A stretch of 64,000 nt of DNA from SIG299 sp045531955 (GCA_045531955.1 JAZSFC010000009.1:1-64000); one strand, 5' to 3'; positions 9,798 through 19,185 are shown, counted from the stretch's first letter. Translations and numbers: made by a program. The notes: generated by a model from the sequence alone, not told the origin.

Positions 9798-10695
9798 ATA
9801 TTGTGATTGATGTTTTGGAATAAACAAATGCAATAATTAGAAGCAAGGTAAGTAAGATATAAAGTGCGATGAAAAGTTTTGGGATTTTCTTTTCATTATC
9901 TGTAAAGGAAACATATTTTTTACTGTTTAGTTTATCACTCATAACAACCCATTCGCTGTCGTATAGGGAAGCGGGAAGTTGTTTTTCGATAATGCTGATG
10001 ACCTTCATTTTGCTTCCGTTTAAGATACCGTATGCCTCTAAAATTTTTAACCAGGAAATATCTAAAATGATTCCGATGGATAAAAGCAGAAGAGCGATAA
10101 TTATTTTCGACAGAAAGGAATCACTGATAGAGATGCAGACACTGAATAAAGTAAAAAGCGCCGCATTAATAGTGATATAAAAGCTGTTTACATTCTGTCT
10201 TCTGGTAACCAAATCTTCCGAGGTCTGTAAGAAAATTTTATATTGCTCTAATAGTTCTTCTTTATTCAAATTTTCTGTAGTATCGTTGAAAATATTGTAG
10301 TCACCGGTTTCATAGGAACTGATCTTTTTACAGATGGTGGCAATGCCTGCTTCGGAAGCATTCAGATAGTTCCGCTTGGAGAAGGAATCTTTTTTATAAA
10401 GCACATCACTGATTTCATTAGCAGGATCCAATTTATGTACAACAACATATTTATTATACTTGATTGCTTTTTTTAGTTCCCAGGAAATATTAGGACTCTT
10501 ATGAGAATTTTTTCCAACAAGAAATATTACCATTTGGGATTTTTTAATTAACTTCAGAGCTTCGATTTTCCAAAAACGTCCCCCGTTTTCCAAAATTAAA
10601 ACATTGGCCTGTTTGGAGCAGTTTGCTTCAATTTGCTTTTTTATTTTATCTGCGTCTGTGCGGTCGGCACCGGAGTGTACGATAAATATATTCAT
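9796..10695 (-). CDS. TIR-like domain fused to a RipA-like membrane domain
   Basis: A 299-residue protein. Residues 1-125 resemble a bacterial TIR domain of the ThsB/DUF1863 sort: it opens IFIVHSGAD, has a central hydrophobic strand VIFLVG, and the motif SWELKKAI with E73, the position where TIR NADases carry the catalytic Glu. Residues about 140-299 resemble the RipA-type octameric membrane proteins, with EQYKIFLQTSEDLVTRRQ, then NSFYITINAA leading two membrane helices, IEKQLPASLYDSEW, and a final C-terminal helix. TIR plus a membrane effector suggests antiphage or stress signalling (inference). It is a stand-alone gene with its own promoter and RBS AAGGAG. It is AT-rich relative to its neighbours. 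Confidence 0.7.
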   Translation of the reverse strand: MNIFIVHSGADRTDADKIKKQIEANCSKQANVLILENGGRFWKIEALKLIKKSQMVIFLVGKNSHKSPNISWELKKAIKYNKYVVVHKLDPANEISDVLYKKDSFSKRNYLNASEAGIATICKKISSYETGDYNIFNDTTENLNKEELLEQYKIFLQTSEDLVTRRQNVNSFYITINAALFTLFSVCISISDSFLSKIIIALLLLSIGIILDISWLKILEAYGILNGSKMKVISIIEKQLPASLYDSEWVVMSDKLNSKKYVSFTDNEKKIPKLFIALYILLTLLLIIAFVYSKTSITI

Positions 10696-10728
10696 TAGAA
10701 AATTCTCCTTCTCTTATGTACTGTAATC

Positions 10729-10757
10729 AATATAAAGGATAGAAAATGGTTTGTCAA
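10729..10757 (-). promoter_or_regulatory. Sigma-A promoter of the TIR gene
   Basis: On the minus strand a perfect TTGACA (10752-10757), a 17-bp spacer and TATATT (10729-10734), about 34 bp before the start codon. This strong consensus suggests constitutive expression. Confidence 0.85.
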
Positions 10758-10866
10758 TGTGAGGAAAAGTGAAAGTATAGATTTGCAATTTCTTAAAGTT
10801 AAGTGAAAAGTGAAATAAAAGGTTAAGCAAAAACTTTAAAACTAAAGTTTTTTGTGAAAAAAACAG

Positions 10867-10895
10867 TTGGAATTTTGAAAATGATGTGGTATGAT
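10867..10895 (+). promoter_or_regulatory. Promoter of araA
   Basis: TTGGAA (10867-10872), a 17-bp spacer and TATGAT (10890-10895), followed by a leader of about 65 nt. No clear AraR-type operator was recognised. Confidence 0.7.
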
Positions 10896-10966
10896 AAGTA
10901 TATAGGGCAATATAGGGAGATTCCATGCCCGAAGGAGAGATTTCTTAGATATAAAGGAGGATTACC

Positions 10967-12463
10967 ATGTTAGCAACAAAGAATTACAAGTTCTGGTTCT
11001 GTACAGGTTCCCAGGATCTGTACGGTGATGAATGTCTCGCAAACGTAGCAGAGCATTCCAAGATTATCGTAGCAAAGTTAAATGAGTCCGGTGTACTTCC
11101 GTTTGAAGTAGTTTGGAAGCCAACTCTCATTACCAATGAACTTATCCGTAAAACTTTCAACGAAGCAAATATGGATGAAGAATGTGCCGGTGTTATTACC
11201 TGGATGCACACTTTCTCCCCTGCGAAGAGCTGGATTTTAGGCCTTCAGGAATACAGAAAGCCATTACTTCACTTACATACCCAGTTCAATGAAGAAATTC
11301 CTTACGACACCATCGACATGGATTTCATGAACGAAAACCAGTCTGCACATGGTGACAGAGAGTATGGCCACATCGTTACTAGAATGGGCATTGAAAGAAA
11401 GGTTATTGTTGGCCACTGGGCTGATGTTAACGTACAGGAGCGTATTGCTTCCTGGATGAGAACTGCCATCGGTGTAATCGAAAGCAGCCACATCCGTGTT
11501 ATGAGAATTGCTGATAACATGCGTAATGTAGCAGTTACCGAAGGTGATAAGGTAGAAGCTCACTTAAAGTTTGGTTGGGAAATCGACGCTTATCCGGTAA
11601 ATGAAATCAATGAGAGCGTTGCTGCGGTTTCTGATGCAGATACTAATGCATTAGTAGAAGAGTACTACTCCAAGTACGACATTTTATTAGAGGGCAGAGA
11701 CCCGGAAGAGTTCAAAAAGCACGTTGCTGTTCAGGCTAAGATTGAGCTTGGTTTTGAACGCTTCTTAGAAGAGAAGAACTATCATGCCATCGTTACTCAC
11801 TTTGGTGACCTTGGTGCCCTGCAGCAGCTTCCTGGCCTTGCTATCCAGAGACTTATGGAAAAGGGCTACGGCTTCGGCGGTGAAGGTGACTGGAAGACAG
11901 CAGCTATGGTTCGTTTGATGAAGATTATGACCCAGGGCGTAAAGAACGCAAAGGGTACTTCCTTCATGGAAGACTACACCTACAACTTTGTTAAGGGTAA
12001 GGAAGGCATCCTGCAGGCGCACATGCTTGAAGTTTGTCCAACCATCGCAGACGGTCCTATCAGCATTAAGTGTCAGCCACTCTCCATGGGCGACAGAGAA
12101 GACCCAACCAGATTGGTATTCACTTCCAAGGAAGGTCATGGTATTGCCTGCTCCTTAATCGACCTTGGTAACCGTTTCCGTCTCATCATCAATGATGTAA
12201 ACTGCGTAAAGAACGAAAAGCCAATGCCAAAGCTTCCGGTAGCAACTAACTTCTGGGTTCCGGAACCAAACCTTTACACAGGTGCAGAGGCTTGGATTTT
12301 AGCCGGTGGCGCTCACCACACTGCATTCTCCTACGACCTCACTGCAGAGCAGATGGGTGACTGGGCAGCAGCAATGGGCATCGAAGCTGTTTACATTGAT
12401 AAGGATACTACCATCCGCCAGTTCAAGAACGAACTGATGTGGAACAACATTGTTTTCAAATAA
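10967..12463 (+). CDS. araA: L-arabinose isomerase
   Basis: L-arabinose isomerase converts L-arabinose to L-ribulose using a divalent metal. The 498 residues match the family length. It starts FWFCTGSQDLYG, and contains VITWMHTFSPAK, HLHTQFNEEIP, FGGEGDWKTAA and the C-terminal GAHHTAFSY segment, all family signatures including the metal-binding Glu/His set. RBS AAAGGAGG is upstream of the ATG. Codon use is strongly biased (many GAC, AAC, TTC), as in a highly expressed gene. araB and araD are not adjacent. The GH127-type arabinofuranosidase at 59.5 kb could supply arabinose (inference). Confidence 0.98.
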   Translation: MLATKNYKFWFCTGSQDLYGDECLANVAEHSKIIVAKLNESGVLPFEVVWKPTLITNELIRKTFNEANMDEECAGVITWMHTFSPAKSWILGLQEYRKPLLHLHTQFNEEIPYDTIDMDFMNENQSAHGDREYGHIVTRMGIERKVIVGHWADVNVQERIASWMRTAIGVIESSHIRVMRIADNMRNVAVTEGDKVEAHLKFGWEIDAYPVNEINESVAAVSDADTNALVEEYYSKYDILLEGRDPEEFKKHVAVQAKIELGFERFLEEKNYHAIVTHFGDLGALQQLPGLAIQRLMEKGYGFGGEGDWKTAAMVRLMKIMTQGVKNAKGTSFMEDYTYNFVKGKEGILQAHMLEVCPTIADGPISIKCQPLSMGDREDPTRLVFTSKEGHGIACSLIDLGNRFRLIINDVNCVKNEKPMPKLPVATNFWVPEPNLYTGAEAWILAGGAHHTAFSYDLTAEQMGDWAAAMGIEAVYIDKDTTIRQFKNELMWNNIVFK

Positions 12464-12498
12464 TAGAATCTCGTATTAAGATTTTCTAAAAAATAAAG

Positions 12499-12583
12499 GA
12501 AGCTTGAATATACCACGCGCTCCTCGGCTAATGCTTTGCATTCCCGAAAGTCGCTGCTTTGGTATATCCAAGCTTCTCTTTTT
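12499..12583 (+). terminator. Terminator after araA
   Basis: A long hairpin with outer arms around 12499-12514 and 12560-12575 (AGCTTG...TATACCA pairing with TGGTATAT...CAAGCT) and a T-rich tail. The loop is unusually large and partly structured. The stretch from here to 12666 shows no gene. Confidence 0.75.
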
Positions 12584-12666
12584 ATTTGAATTTATTAACG
12601 AGCTTCTTTTATTTTGCCAAACGAGTGTTGTTCCACATGACTACATGCGAACCGCGACGGATAATT

Positions 12667-13338
12667 CTATCGTCCGTTATCCGGAAGTAAGAATCTCTTT
12701 AACTGGCAGAACAGTTTAAGAAGGACAAAGTGTAATACGGTGTCGGTAGGAATCTGAATCAGGTTCTTTAAAACTCTGGTTGGTAATAATGCAATCCAGG
12801 CCTTGCCGGTAAACATGGAGCTCCATAAGGTGTTGAGACCGATATTGCAGATGAACTTTACAAGTACATTAGCAATGAAAATCAACAAGATGGAGGTAAT
12901 GTTGGCAAGAATCCAAGCTTTTACTTTTGGCCATCCAGATTCTTCTGTAAGTTGCGGCTTCTTAATTTGCAAGCGGTAATAGAAAATACCGTAAATCAGA
13001 CCACCTACCATGGCAGTTAAGGTGTAGCCCGGGAAAAAGGCGCCATCCGGTTTGATGAAAAATTTGATGACGTCCATGAGCCCACCGAAGATACAGCCCA
13101 CAACCGGTCCGAACATAAAGTCTACCAGACGGTTTGGCAAACCGGAAAAACCGATTTTGATTTCCGGAGTAATGTAAAAGGATGTAGTGTAGCTTAGAAC
13201 GATGGAAAGGGCTGCCATCATGGCGCAGAGCACCAGGTTACGGGTGGATTTGAATTCCAGTGCAGAGTCTTTGAACATGCCGAAAAAGCGGCGGATGCAG
13301 GACTTCTTTTGTGATTTTGTTTCGTTTTGCATAGACAT
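12667..13338 (-). CDS. folT: Folate ECF transporter S component FolT
   Basis: Substrate-binding S component of a group II energy-coupling-factor transporter, predicted folate-specific. Six hydrophobic segments cover most of the 223 residues. The N-terminal membrane segment has the ALSIVLSY stretch that docks EcfT-type partners, and FSGLPNRLVDFMFGPVVG is typical of the folate family. No EcfA/EcfT genes occur in the window, as expected for a shared energising module. The call is supported independently by the THF riboswitch in its leader. RBS AAAGGAGGAG lies 6 bp before the start. Confidence 0.9.
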   Translation of the reverse strand: MSMQNETKSQKKSCIRRFFGMFKDSALEFKSTRNLVLCAMMAALSIVLSYTTSFYITPEIKIGFSGLPNRLVDFMFGPVVGCIFGGLMDVIKFFIKPDGAFFPGYTLTAMVGGLIYGIFYYRLQIKKPQLTEESGWPKVKAWILANITSILLIFIANVLVKFICNIGLNTLWSSMFTGKAWIALLPTRVLKNLIQIPTDTVLHFVLLKLFCQLKRFLLPDNGR

Positions 13339-13447
13339 AAAAAAACTCCTCCTTTGTGCAGATTCGTTGGTCTACAACATGGAGAAGTACTATGGCAAGA
13401 AAGATACCGTTTTAAGTGTGTATATGCTCTTGTTTTCCATGTATGTA

Positions 13448-13544
13448 GCAGCGGGATGCGAACCTCGTACCGCAAGCGAATGCTTTTCGTCCGAGTGACA
13501 ACTCCCTGTTCACCCGGCACTTAACGCGCGAGATTCTACTCTGC
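13448..13544 (-). promoter_or_regulatory. Tetrahydrofolate (THF) riboswitch
   Basis: Read on the minus strand, the leader contains the conserved THF aptamer blocks in order: GCAGAGTAGA, GCGTTAAGTGCC, a GGGAGTTG-type internal segment, CGGACGAAAA, then GGTTCGCATCCCGCTGC. The terminal GCAG and CTGC close the P1 stem. It lies about 110 nt upstream of folT. The downstream segment to the RBS is long enough for an expression platform, but I could not assign terminator or SD-sequestering structure by eye. Confidence 0.9.
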
Positions 13545-13736
13545 AGATTTTTTTGGTATTACAGCACGAAAAGTTTAAGTAGTTTGTTCGTACTGTTTAT
13601 GATATGATACTATCGTATGCAGAAAGTATATCAGATTTAACAGAAAAGTAAAGTGCTTTTTGAAATTAAAGCAGTAAAATTTTAGCAGATGATTGCAAAA
13701 TTTTTTGTATATAATGACAAAGAAAGGAAAAGCAGC

Positions 13737-14813
13737 ATGATACATCGTTTCCCGAATTACTATAAAGAGTTTTCCTGTATTGCCGACAAGTGCGAGGCTA
13801 CCTGCTGTGCGGGCTGGCAGATTGTGGTGGATGAGGGCTCTCTAAAAAAATACAAAAAGGTGACAGGACCCTTTAAGCAACGGATAAAGGACGGTGTAGA
13901 TTTTAAAGAAGGTGTGTTTTATCAGAATCCGGGCAAGCGGTGTGCGTTTTTAAATGAGCAGAACCTGTGCGATATGTATACTGCCCTGGGAGAAGATTCC
14001 TTTTGTGAAACCTGTCGCAGATATCCGCGTCATATCGAAGAATTTGAAAATATCAGGGAATTTACTTTGTCGGCATCCTGTCCGGAAGCGGCAAGAATAC
14101 TGTTGTCACAAAAGGAACCGGTGCAGTTTTATGAGGCAGAGATTGAAGCAGACGAGGAAGAGTTTGATGATTATGACCCGATGATGTATGGAAAACTGTT
14201 AGAAGCCAGAGGGGAGATGCTAAAGCTTTTGCAAAACCGCAGCATCCCTGTAAAAGAACGGGCAGCGGCTCTGTGGGATTTTATCCAAATTTTCCAGGAG
14301 GAAATGGATGAAGGAACCTTGTTCGCTGACGATACAATTTATGAAAAACTGATTCCGCGAGAGCCAAAAACCTCTTATGAAGAGGCAAAAGCATTGTTTG
14401 CACTGTTACATAACCTGGAGTTTTTGGCAGATGACTGGGAAGATACTCTTAATGAAGCGGAAGAACTGCTTTATGGCAAAGGAGCTAAGGATTACGAAAA
14501 AATCATGACAAACTTTGCTGTGTGGAAATATACAAATTTCCCGAATTGGGACATTATGACAGAGCAGCTTCTGGTGTATTTTATTACCACCTATTTTTGC
14601 GGTGCAGTGTACGATGAATATGTGGCATCCAAGGTAAAAATGTCGGTATGCAGCGTGTTTTATATTGAGGAACTGGCACGGGCACAGTGGGCAAAAAAAG
14701 GCGGTAGTCTTACTTTGGCAGAAGTTACGCGTATTGTGTACCGCTATTCCAGGGAACTGGAGCATTCCGATGAAAACCTGATTACCATGGACCGGATGAT
14801 GGAGGAAATATAG
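13737..14813 (+). CDS. fliB: FliB-like Cys-rich protein (flagellin lysine N-methylase family)
   Basis: A 358-residue protein matching the family annotated as flagellin lysine-N-methylase. It opens with FPNYYKEFSCIADKCEATCCAGW and continues with RCAFLNEQNLC and EDSFCETCRRYPRH, a Cys-rich cluster likely to bind iron-sulfur or zinc. I start at the ATG at 13737 (AAAGAAAGGA upstream); an in-frame ATG at 13689 has no good RBS. No flagellar genes are in the window, so the target is uncertain. It ends one base before the CotH-like gene, and the CotH RBS lies within its last codons, so the two are probably co-transcribed. Confidence 0.85.
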   Translation: MIHRFPNYYKEFSCIADKCEATCCAGWQIVVDEGSLKKYKKVTGPFKQRIKDGVDFKEGVFYQNPGKRCAFLNEQNLCDMYTALGEDSFCETCRRYPRHIEEFENIREFTLSASCPEAARILLSQKEPVQFYEAEIEADEEEFDDYDPMMYGKLLEARGEMLKLLQNRSIPVKERAAALWDFIQIFQEEMDEGTLFADDTIYEKLIPREPKTSYEEAKALFALLHNLEFLADDWEDTLNEAEELLYGKGAKDYEKIMTNFAVWKYTNFPNWDIMTEQLLVYFITTYFCGAVYDEYVASKVKMSVCSVFYIEELARAQWAKKGGSLTLAEVTRIVYRYSRELEHSDENLITMDRMMEEI

Positions 14814-14814
14814 A

Positions 14815-16866
14815 ATGAGAAAGAAAAATTTGTTGGTTTTAACAGTAATAGCCTTGACTGTATTTCTGGTGGCATGCGGTTCTAATGAAGTGCCGCAGAT
14901 GCCAATGGCTACGGTAGCACCAACACAGGTGATAGAGTCAACCATGGCACCAACGCAGACTGCAGCACCAACGGCGGAGCCAACCAAGGCAATAGAAAAC
15001 ACAGAACCTACAGCACTTCCGACAAAGGCACCGGAAAGAGAACTGACAAATGACCCTGTGCCAACGGTGGAGGAAGCTTATTCCCTGGCGTTTTCCCGAT
15101 ATACCGGTGTATACGGGGAAGGTTTTGGACTTGTAATGTCGGCATCGGATGAAGCAGCGGAAATTTACTATACGTTAGACGGAAGTAATCCGTTAACCAG
15201 TAAAACAGCTATGAAGTATACCGGAGCTATACCGGTGTTGAAAAGAACCGGAGACGCTAATGTGGTATCTGCCATTGATCCGGTGCTGTTTTCCGGAAGC
15301 TTTAACTATGTGAGTAAAAATGCGTTCAAATGCGAAATAGAAGCACCGTCAGATGATGCGGTAGATAAGTGTACCGTGGTGCGTGCGGTGGCAAAATACG
15401 CCAACGGAATCATCTCAGATGAGGTTTCCGCCACCTACTTTATCGGCACCATGGAGGAACATATCAAGGGTTTGGCAGAAAGCTGTGAGGCGGCAGGAAT
15501 GCCGTTATCTGTGATAAGTATTTCTGCCAATTACGATGATTTGTTTGGCGAAAACGGCGGCATTTACATGAAAGGTAAAATCTTTGAAGGTGCTCTTAAA
15601 CAATATCTGGTTCAAAACGGCACCCCGGAGGACGGTGAAGTAGCCCGCAGTCTGGATGCTAACTATAAACGTAAGGGAAGAGCTTGGGAAAAGGAAGTAC
15701 GGGTTTCTTTTATAGAAGCGACAACGGAAGGGCTTACCGAGGTACTTACCCAAAACTGTGGTATCCGAATTCAGGGCAATTACTCCCGATCGGATTTGCA
15801 AAAGGGCCTTCGCTTATATGCCAGAGATGATTATGGGAAAAAGAATTTTAAATATGCTTTCTTTGGTGAGGATTATGTGGATTTCGAAGGCAAGACTATG
15901 AATAAGTTTAAAACCTTGGTGCTTCGGAATGGCGGGAACTGTGCTTTTACGGCCAAGTTTAACGACACCTACTGGCAGTCGTTGGTATCGGAACTGGACT
16001 GCGGTACCCAAAAGTCCCGGCCGTGTGTGGTTTATATCAACGGAGAATATTGGGGCTTGTACGTTCTTCAGGAAGATTACACCGACAATCATATGGAAAA
16101 TTTATACGGTGTGGATAACAATGCGGTAGTAATTTATAAAGGCGATGCAGAAGCATTGGAATTGGGCTATAAACTGGATGAAGGTGAGATTCCGGAGGGC
16201 GAAGACGAAACATATTATTTCAATGAACTTTTGAATTTCTTTGATAAACATGATAATTTGGCAGATGATGCGAACTATGCGGAGTTTTGTAAGCTGGTAG
16301 ATCCACAATCCGTCATGGATTATTTTGCAGTGCAGTGTTTTATCAATAATAAGTGGGACTGGCCGGGCAAAAACTGGTCCATGTGGAAAACAACAACTTC
16401 CGATGTTGTAGAAGACAGTTACGGCGACGGCAGATGGCGTTTCCTGTTCTATGACATGGAATTTGGCGGTGTCAGCGGGGAATGGGACGCAAAAACCAAC
16501 ACCATTAAAGAAGATAATTACAAGCCGGAAGGATTATTGGATTTTAATACAGACAATCCGGCGGTATTGTGCTTTGCATATTGCATGACTAATCAGGGCT
16601 TCCGGCAGGAATTTAATAAGACGCTGCTGGGGCTTTCCGAAGGTGTATTTGAGAAGGATAAGGCTTTGGAACGACTCGAAAAATTCGAAGAAATGTATGG
16701 TCCTCTGTTTGAACAGTTCTTTGAGCGGTATCCCGAAACCGGTAGTGCTGAAAATGCATTGGAGGGCGGTTATGCATCTTCGAAATGCATTCGGGATTTC
16801 TTAAAGGAAAGAGAAAAGCATATTCAGAAAATGGTAGACTATGTAATCAAGAAGCGCGGAGAATAA
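14815..16866 (+). CDS. CotH-family kinase lipoprotein
   Basis: A 683-residue surface lipoprotein. The signal peptide ends in a lipobox LVAC (Cys at about residue 21). A Thr/Pro-rich linker follows to about residue 75. Residues 95-210 resemble a chitobiase C-terminal/Fn3-like domain (EIYYTLDGSNP). From about residue 240 is the CotH kinase domain: GIRIQGNYSR, LRLYARDDYGKK, LRNGGN, YWGLYVLQEDYTDNHM, and the RFLFYDMEFG motif with the likely metal-binding Asp. CotH proteins phosphorylate spore-coat or other extracellular proteins in the studied cases. Spore involvement here is not implied. RBS GGAGG lies inside the previous gene. Confidence 0.88.
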   Translation: MRKKNLLVLTVIALTVFLVACGSNEVPQMPMATVAPTQVIESTMAPTQTAAPTAEPTKAIENTEPTALPTKAPERELTNDPVPTVEEAYSLAFSRYTGVYGEGFGLVMSASDEAAEIYYTLDGSNPLTSKTAMKYTGAIPVLKRTGDANVVSAIDPVLFSGSFNYVSKNAFKCEIEAPSDDAVDKCTVVRAVAKYANGIISDEVSATYFIGTMEEHIKGLAESCEAAGMPLSVISISANYDDLFGENGGIYMKGKIFEGALKQYLVQNGTPEDGEVARSLDANYKRKGRAWEKEVRVSFIEATTEGLTEVLTQNCGIRIQGNYSRSDLQKGLRLYARDDYGKKNFKYAFFGEDYVDFEGKTMNKFKTLVLRNGGNCAFTAKFNDTYWQSLVSELDCGTQKSRPCVVYINGEYWGLYVLQEDYTDNHMENLYGVDNNAVVIYKGDAEALELGYKLDEGEIPEGEDETYYFNELLNFFDKHDNLADDANYAEFCKLVDPQSVMDYFAVQCFINNKWDWPGKNWSMWKTTTSDVVEDSYGDGRWRFLFYDMEFGGVSGEWDAKTNTIKEDNYKPEGLLDFNTDNPAVLCFAYCMTNQGFRQEFNKTLLGLSEGVFEKDKALERLEKFEEMYGPLFEQFFERYPETGSAENALEGGYASSKCIRDFLKEREKHIQKMVDYVIKKRGE

Positions 16867-16868
16867 GT

Positions 16869-16903
16869 GAAAAGCACCGGACCTGTGGGTACCGGTGCTT
16901 TTC
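16869..16903 (+). terminator. Bidirectional terminator
   Basis: The stem GAAAAGCACCGG / CCGGTGCTTTTC lies between the convergent CotH-like and ECF S-component genes. The A-run and T-run on either side make it usable in both directions. Confidence 0.85.
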
Positions 16904-16932
16904 GTGTATAGGGTAGAAAATTTGTGATGGGC

Positions 16933-17742
16933 TTATTTTTCCAGCTTTGTAAATAAATCAGCCTTAATCAGTACCGGGCGAAGGGCCAGGTATAAAAGCA
17001 CGGCACAAAGAAGGGACAGGGCGGCATTGACACCGGTGGTCAGGGTTGCTATTTTAGCAAGTGCTTTGGAAGCGTCCTGCGGAATGCCGAATAAATACAT
17101 TTTGTAGAAGTATCCTACCAGTGGGTCGGCAACAACGTTAAACAACAGACCTGCACCGGCAGAAACAATAGTTGCTACAGTAAGTTTTTTCTTGTCGGTA
17201 ATTTTTGTGATATGGAAGCACTTGTGTGCTACAAAACCGGTAATCAGGCCGATGCAAAGCTTTAAGAAAAAGGTTTTAGGTGCACTGGTAACATAAATAG
17301 TGGTTAAATCTGCCAAAGTTAAACCAAGGGCGCCTGCCATACCGCCGAGAGGTCCGCCGAGAAGCAGAGCTGCCAGCACAACGAAGGTGTTTCCAAGGTG
17401 GAACGCAGTGGATCCGCCCGGTAAATTAATATCAATTTTAAAGTAGGTAAACATGATGTAGGACAGAGCTGCAAACAGGGCAGCCTGCACCATGCGTTTG
17501 ACCTGCTCAGAGGAGGTGTAGGTTACGGCATGTTCTTTTTGCTTCAAGCGGGCAATACCGCTGAATAAAACTACAAGTCCGATGAGCAATGCGAAAATGC
17601 CCCACAAAATAAACGGAAAGTATGGGTCTTCACTGTTGATTTTTTCTGCCGGAGTGTAACCGGTAAAACCGACAATACATAAAATAAGTCCGATGGCAGA
17701 AAGGATGCCGCCGATAATAGGTTGTAATATAGTCTTCTTCAT
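16933..17742 (-). CDS. ECF transporter S component, probably vitamin B6-related
   Basis: A 269-residue membrane protein. Residues about 85-269 are an ECF S component (AALFAALSYIMFTYFKIDINLPGGSTAFHLGN, broken here by family-like helices), with GGPLGGMAGALGLTLADL typical of the superfamily. Residues 1-75 add two extra hydrophobic segments, which ordinary S components lack. It lies 22 bp downstream of a pyridoxal/pyridoxamine kinase gene on the same strand, so pyridoxine or a related B6 vitamer is the likely substrate (inference from context). RBS AAGGAGG is upstream. No energising ECF genes are nearby. Confidence 0.82.
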   Translation of the reverse strand: MKKTILQPIIGGILSAIGLILCIVGFTGYTPAEKINSEDPYFPFILWGIFALLIGLVVLFSGIARLKQKEHAVTYTSSEQVKRMVQAALFAALSYIMFTYFKIDINLPGGSTAFHLGNTFVVLAALLLGGPLGGMAGALGLTLADLTTIYVTSAPKTFFLKLCIGLITGFVAHKCFHITKITDKKKLTVATIVSAGAGLLFNVVADPLVGYFYKMYLFGIPQDASKALAKIATLTTGVNAALSLLCAVLLYLALRPVLIKADLFTKLEK

Positions 17743-17763
17743 TTAAGTTATCCTCCTTGATGT

Positions 17764-18600
17764 CTATGAATTATGTTTTAATTTACCGAGCAACGGTTCA
17801 AAGTATACGCCGTCGGTGGAAGGTATGTTATTTTCTTCCGTAAAAATAATTGCTTCTCTGATAAAACTGCTGGCCATGGTAACGGATTCCTCAAAAGAAA
17901 TACCGTGAACAGCGTTGGAAGCAATAATAGCAGCAAATACGTCACCGGTGCCGGAGCGTTCTTTGCCGGCTTTCTTTTGTTTTTGGATGGTAGTACCGCT
18001 TGCTTTGTCATAAATCAGATTTACTAAGAAATCTTCCGAAGTGATGCCAGACACCACAATTTGCTCTGCCGGATACTGTTTTAAATGCGCCAGAAGCCCG
18101 TGAAGCTCGGCATCGGTCCAATCCCCATCATGATATGGAATATCTGCTAAAATACAGGCCTCGGTCAAATTCGGCGTTAAAATGTGGGCATAGGAAGCCA
18201 GGTCCTTCATGGCTTCACACATTTCTTTGGTATATACCGAATACAGGCGGCCGTGGTCTCCCATAACCGGGTCAATGATGACCTTGGTATCCGGAGTGGA
18301 AAACTCTGCAATCAGGCGCTTTACCATATCAATCTGCTCCAGAGAACTCAGGAACCCGGACAAAATGCCGTGAAAGGTCAAATCAAGCTTTTTCCAGTAA
18401 TCCAGATAGTCGGGAAGCTCAGTGGTTAAATTCTTTTTATAAAACTGCGGAAAGCCGGGATGGTTGGAAAACAGGGCCGTCGGAACCGGACAACACTGGA
18501 TTCCCATGGCGGAAACCACAGGTACCGTAACTGCTAGTGACGATTTACCAAAACCCACAATGCCGTTGACCGCAGCAATTTTTTTGATTGTATTATGCAT
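17764..18600 (-). CDS. pdxY: Pyridoxal/pyridoxamine kinase
   Basis: Ribokinase-superfamily B6-vitamer kinase that phosphorylates pyridoxal, pyridoxine or pyridoxamine at the 5' position. About 278 residues from the chosen start. Seen: VNGIVGFGKSSLA at the N terminus, the PVPTALFSNHPG substrate stretch, IIDPVMGDHGRLY, TPNLTEA, and the anion-hole GTGDVFAA near the C terminus. I use the ATG at 18600 because GAAAGGAAAA lies upstream; the open frame extends to 18669 without a ribosome site. It is first in a two-gene unit with the ECF S component. The symbol is by family; PdxK-type naming is equally possible. Confidence 0.9.
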   Translation of the reverse strand: MHNTIKKIAAVNGIVGFGKSSLAVTVPVVSAMGIQCCPVPTALFSNHPGFPQFYKKNLTTELPDYLDYWKKLDLTFHGILSGFLSSLEQIDMVKRLIAEFSTPDTKVIIDPVMGDHGRLYSVYTKEMCEAMKDLASYAHILTPNLTEACILADIPYHDGDWTDAELHGLLAHLKQYPAEQIVVSGITSEDFLVNLIYDKASGTTIQKQKKAGKERSGTGDVFAAIIASNAVHGISFEESVTMASSFIREAIIFTEENNIPSTDGVYFEPLLGKLKHNS

Positions 18601-18704
18601 ATGGAAAATTTTCCTTTCAGTACTGTTGGGGGTATTGTAATGCGAATTTGAGGATATTAAAATAACCAATTTAATAAAAAATATTAATACCAGATGAAAT
18701 AAAG

Positions 18705-18733
18705 TTGCTTATAAAGGAAAAATGTGTTAAAAT
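18705..18733 (+). promoter_or_regulatory. Promoter of the small lipoprotein gene
   Basis: TTGCTT (18705-18710), a 17-bp spacer and TAAAAT (18728-18733), with RBS AAGGGGAG downstream. Confidence 0.65.
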
Positions 18734-18769
18734 TAATTTCATCTAAAGATAAGAAAGGGGAGTAAAATA

Positions 18770-19147
18770 ATGAAAAATTATCTTAAGAAAATTGTGACAA
18801 CAGCGTTTGTCATGGTTATGCTGGTTTGTTCCATGGCAGCCTGCGGCAAGTCTCTTTCCGGTTCTTATGAATCTGAAATTGAAGTTTTAGGACAGAGTTG
18901 GAACGTAACTTACACCTTCAAGGGTAAGAATGTGGAGGCAGTGAGCAAGGTAACAATTCTCGGAAATGTGCAGAATACTACCAGTACCGGTACCTATGAG
19001 CTTGTAGAAAACGCAGACGGGACTATGGAAATTACCATCGATTTTGAAAATGAAACAGACCTTTTTAAAGATGGAACCTTCACCTTTGAAGAAGCAGAAG
19101 AGTATATCAAAATCGGAAAGTCCCAGTACAACAAAATTACAAAGTAA
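18770..19147 (+). CDS. Small lipoprotein of unknown function
   Basis: A 125-residue predicted lipoprotein: basic N terminus, hydrophobic core and lipobox MAAC with Cys at residue 25. The mature part looks like a small beta-rich domain (GSYESEIEVLGQSWNVTYTF, then alternating strands with a TGTYELVENADGTMEI segment), resembling the lipocalin-like small lipoproteins common in Clostridia. It has its own promoter and terminator, so it is monocistronic. No function can be assigned. Confidence 0.85.
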   Translation: MKNYLKKIVTTAFVMVMLVCSMAACGKSLSGSYESEIEVLGQSWNVTYTFKGKNVEAVSKVTILGNVQNTTSTGTYELVENADGTMEITIDFENETDLFKDGTFTFEEAEEYIKIGKSQYNKITK

Positions 19148-19149
19148 TA

Positions 19150-19185
19150 AAAGAGGAGCAGCTGAAACGCTGCTCCATTTTTTTA
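19150..19185 (+). terminator. Terminator after the small lipoprotein gene
   Basis: The stem GGAGCAG / CTGCTCC (19155-19176) is followed by a run of seven T. The tail overlaps the stop codon of convergent thiT. Confidence 0.85.
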
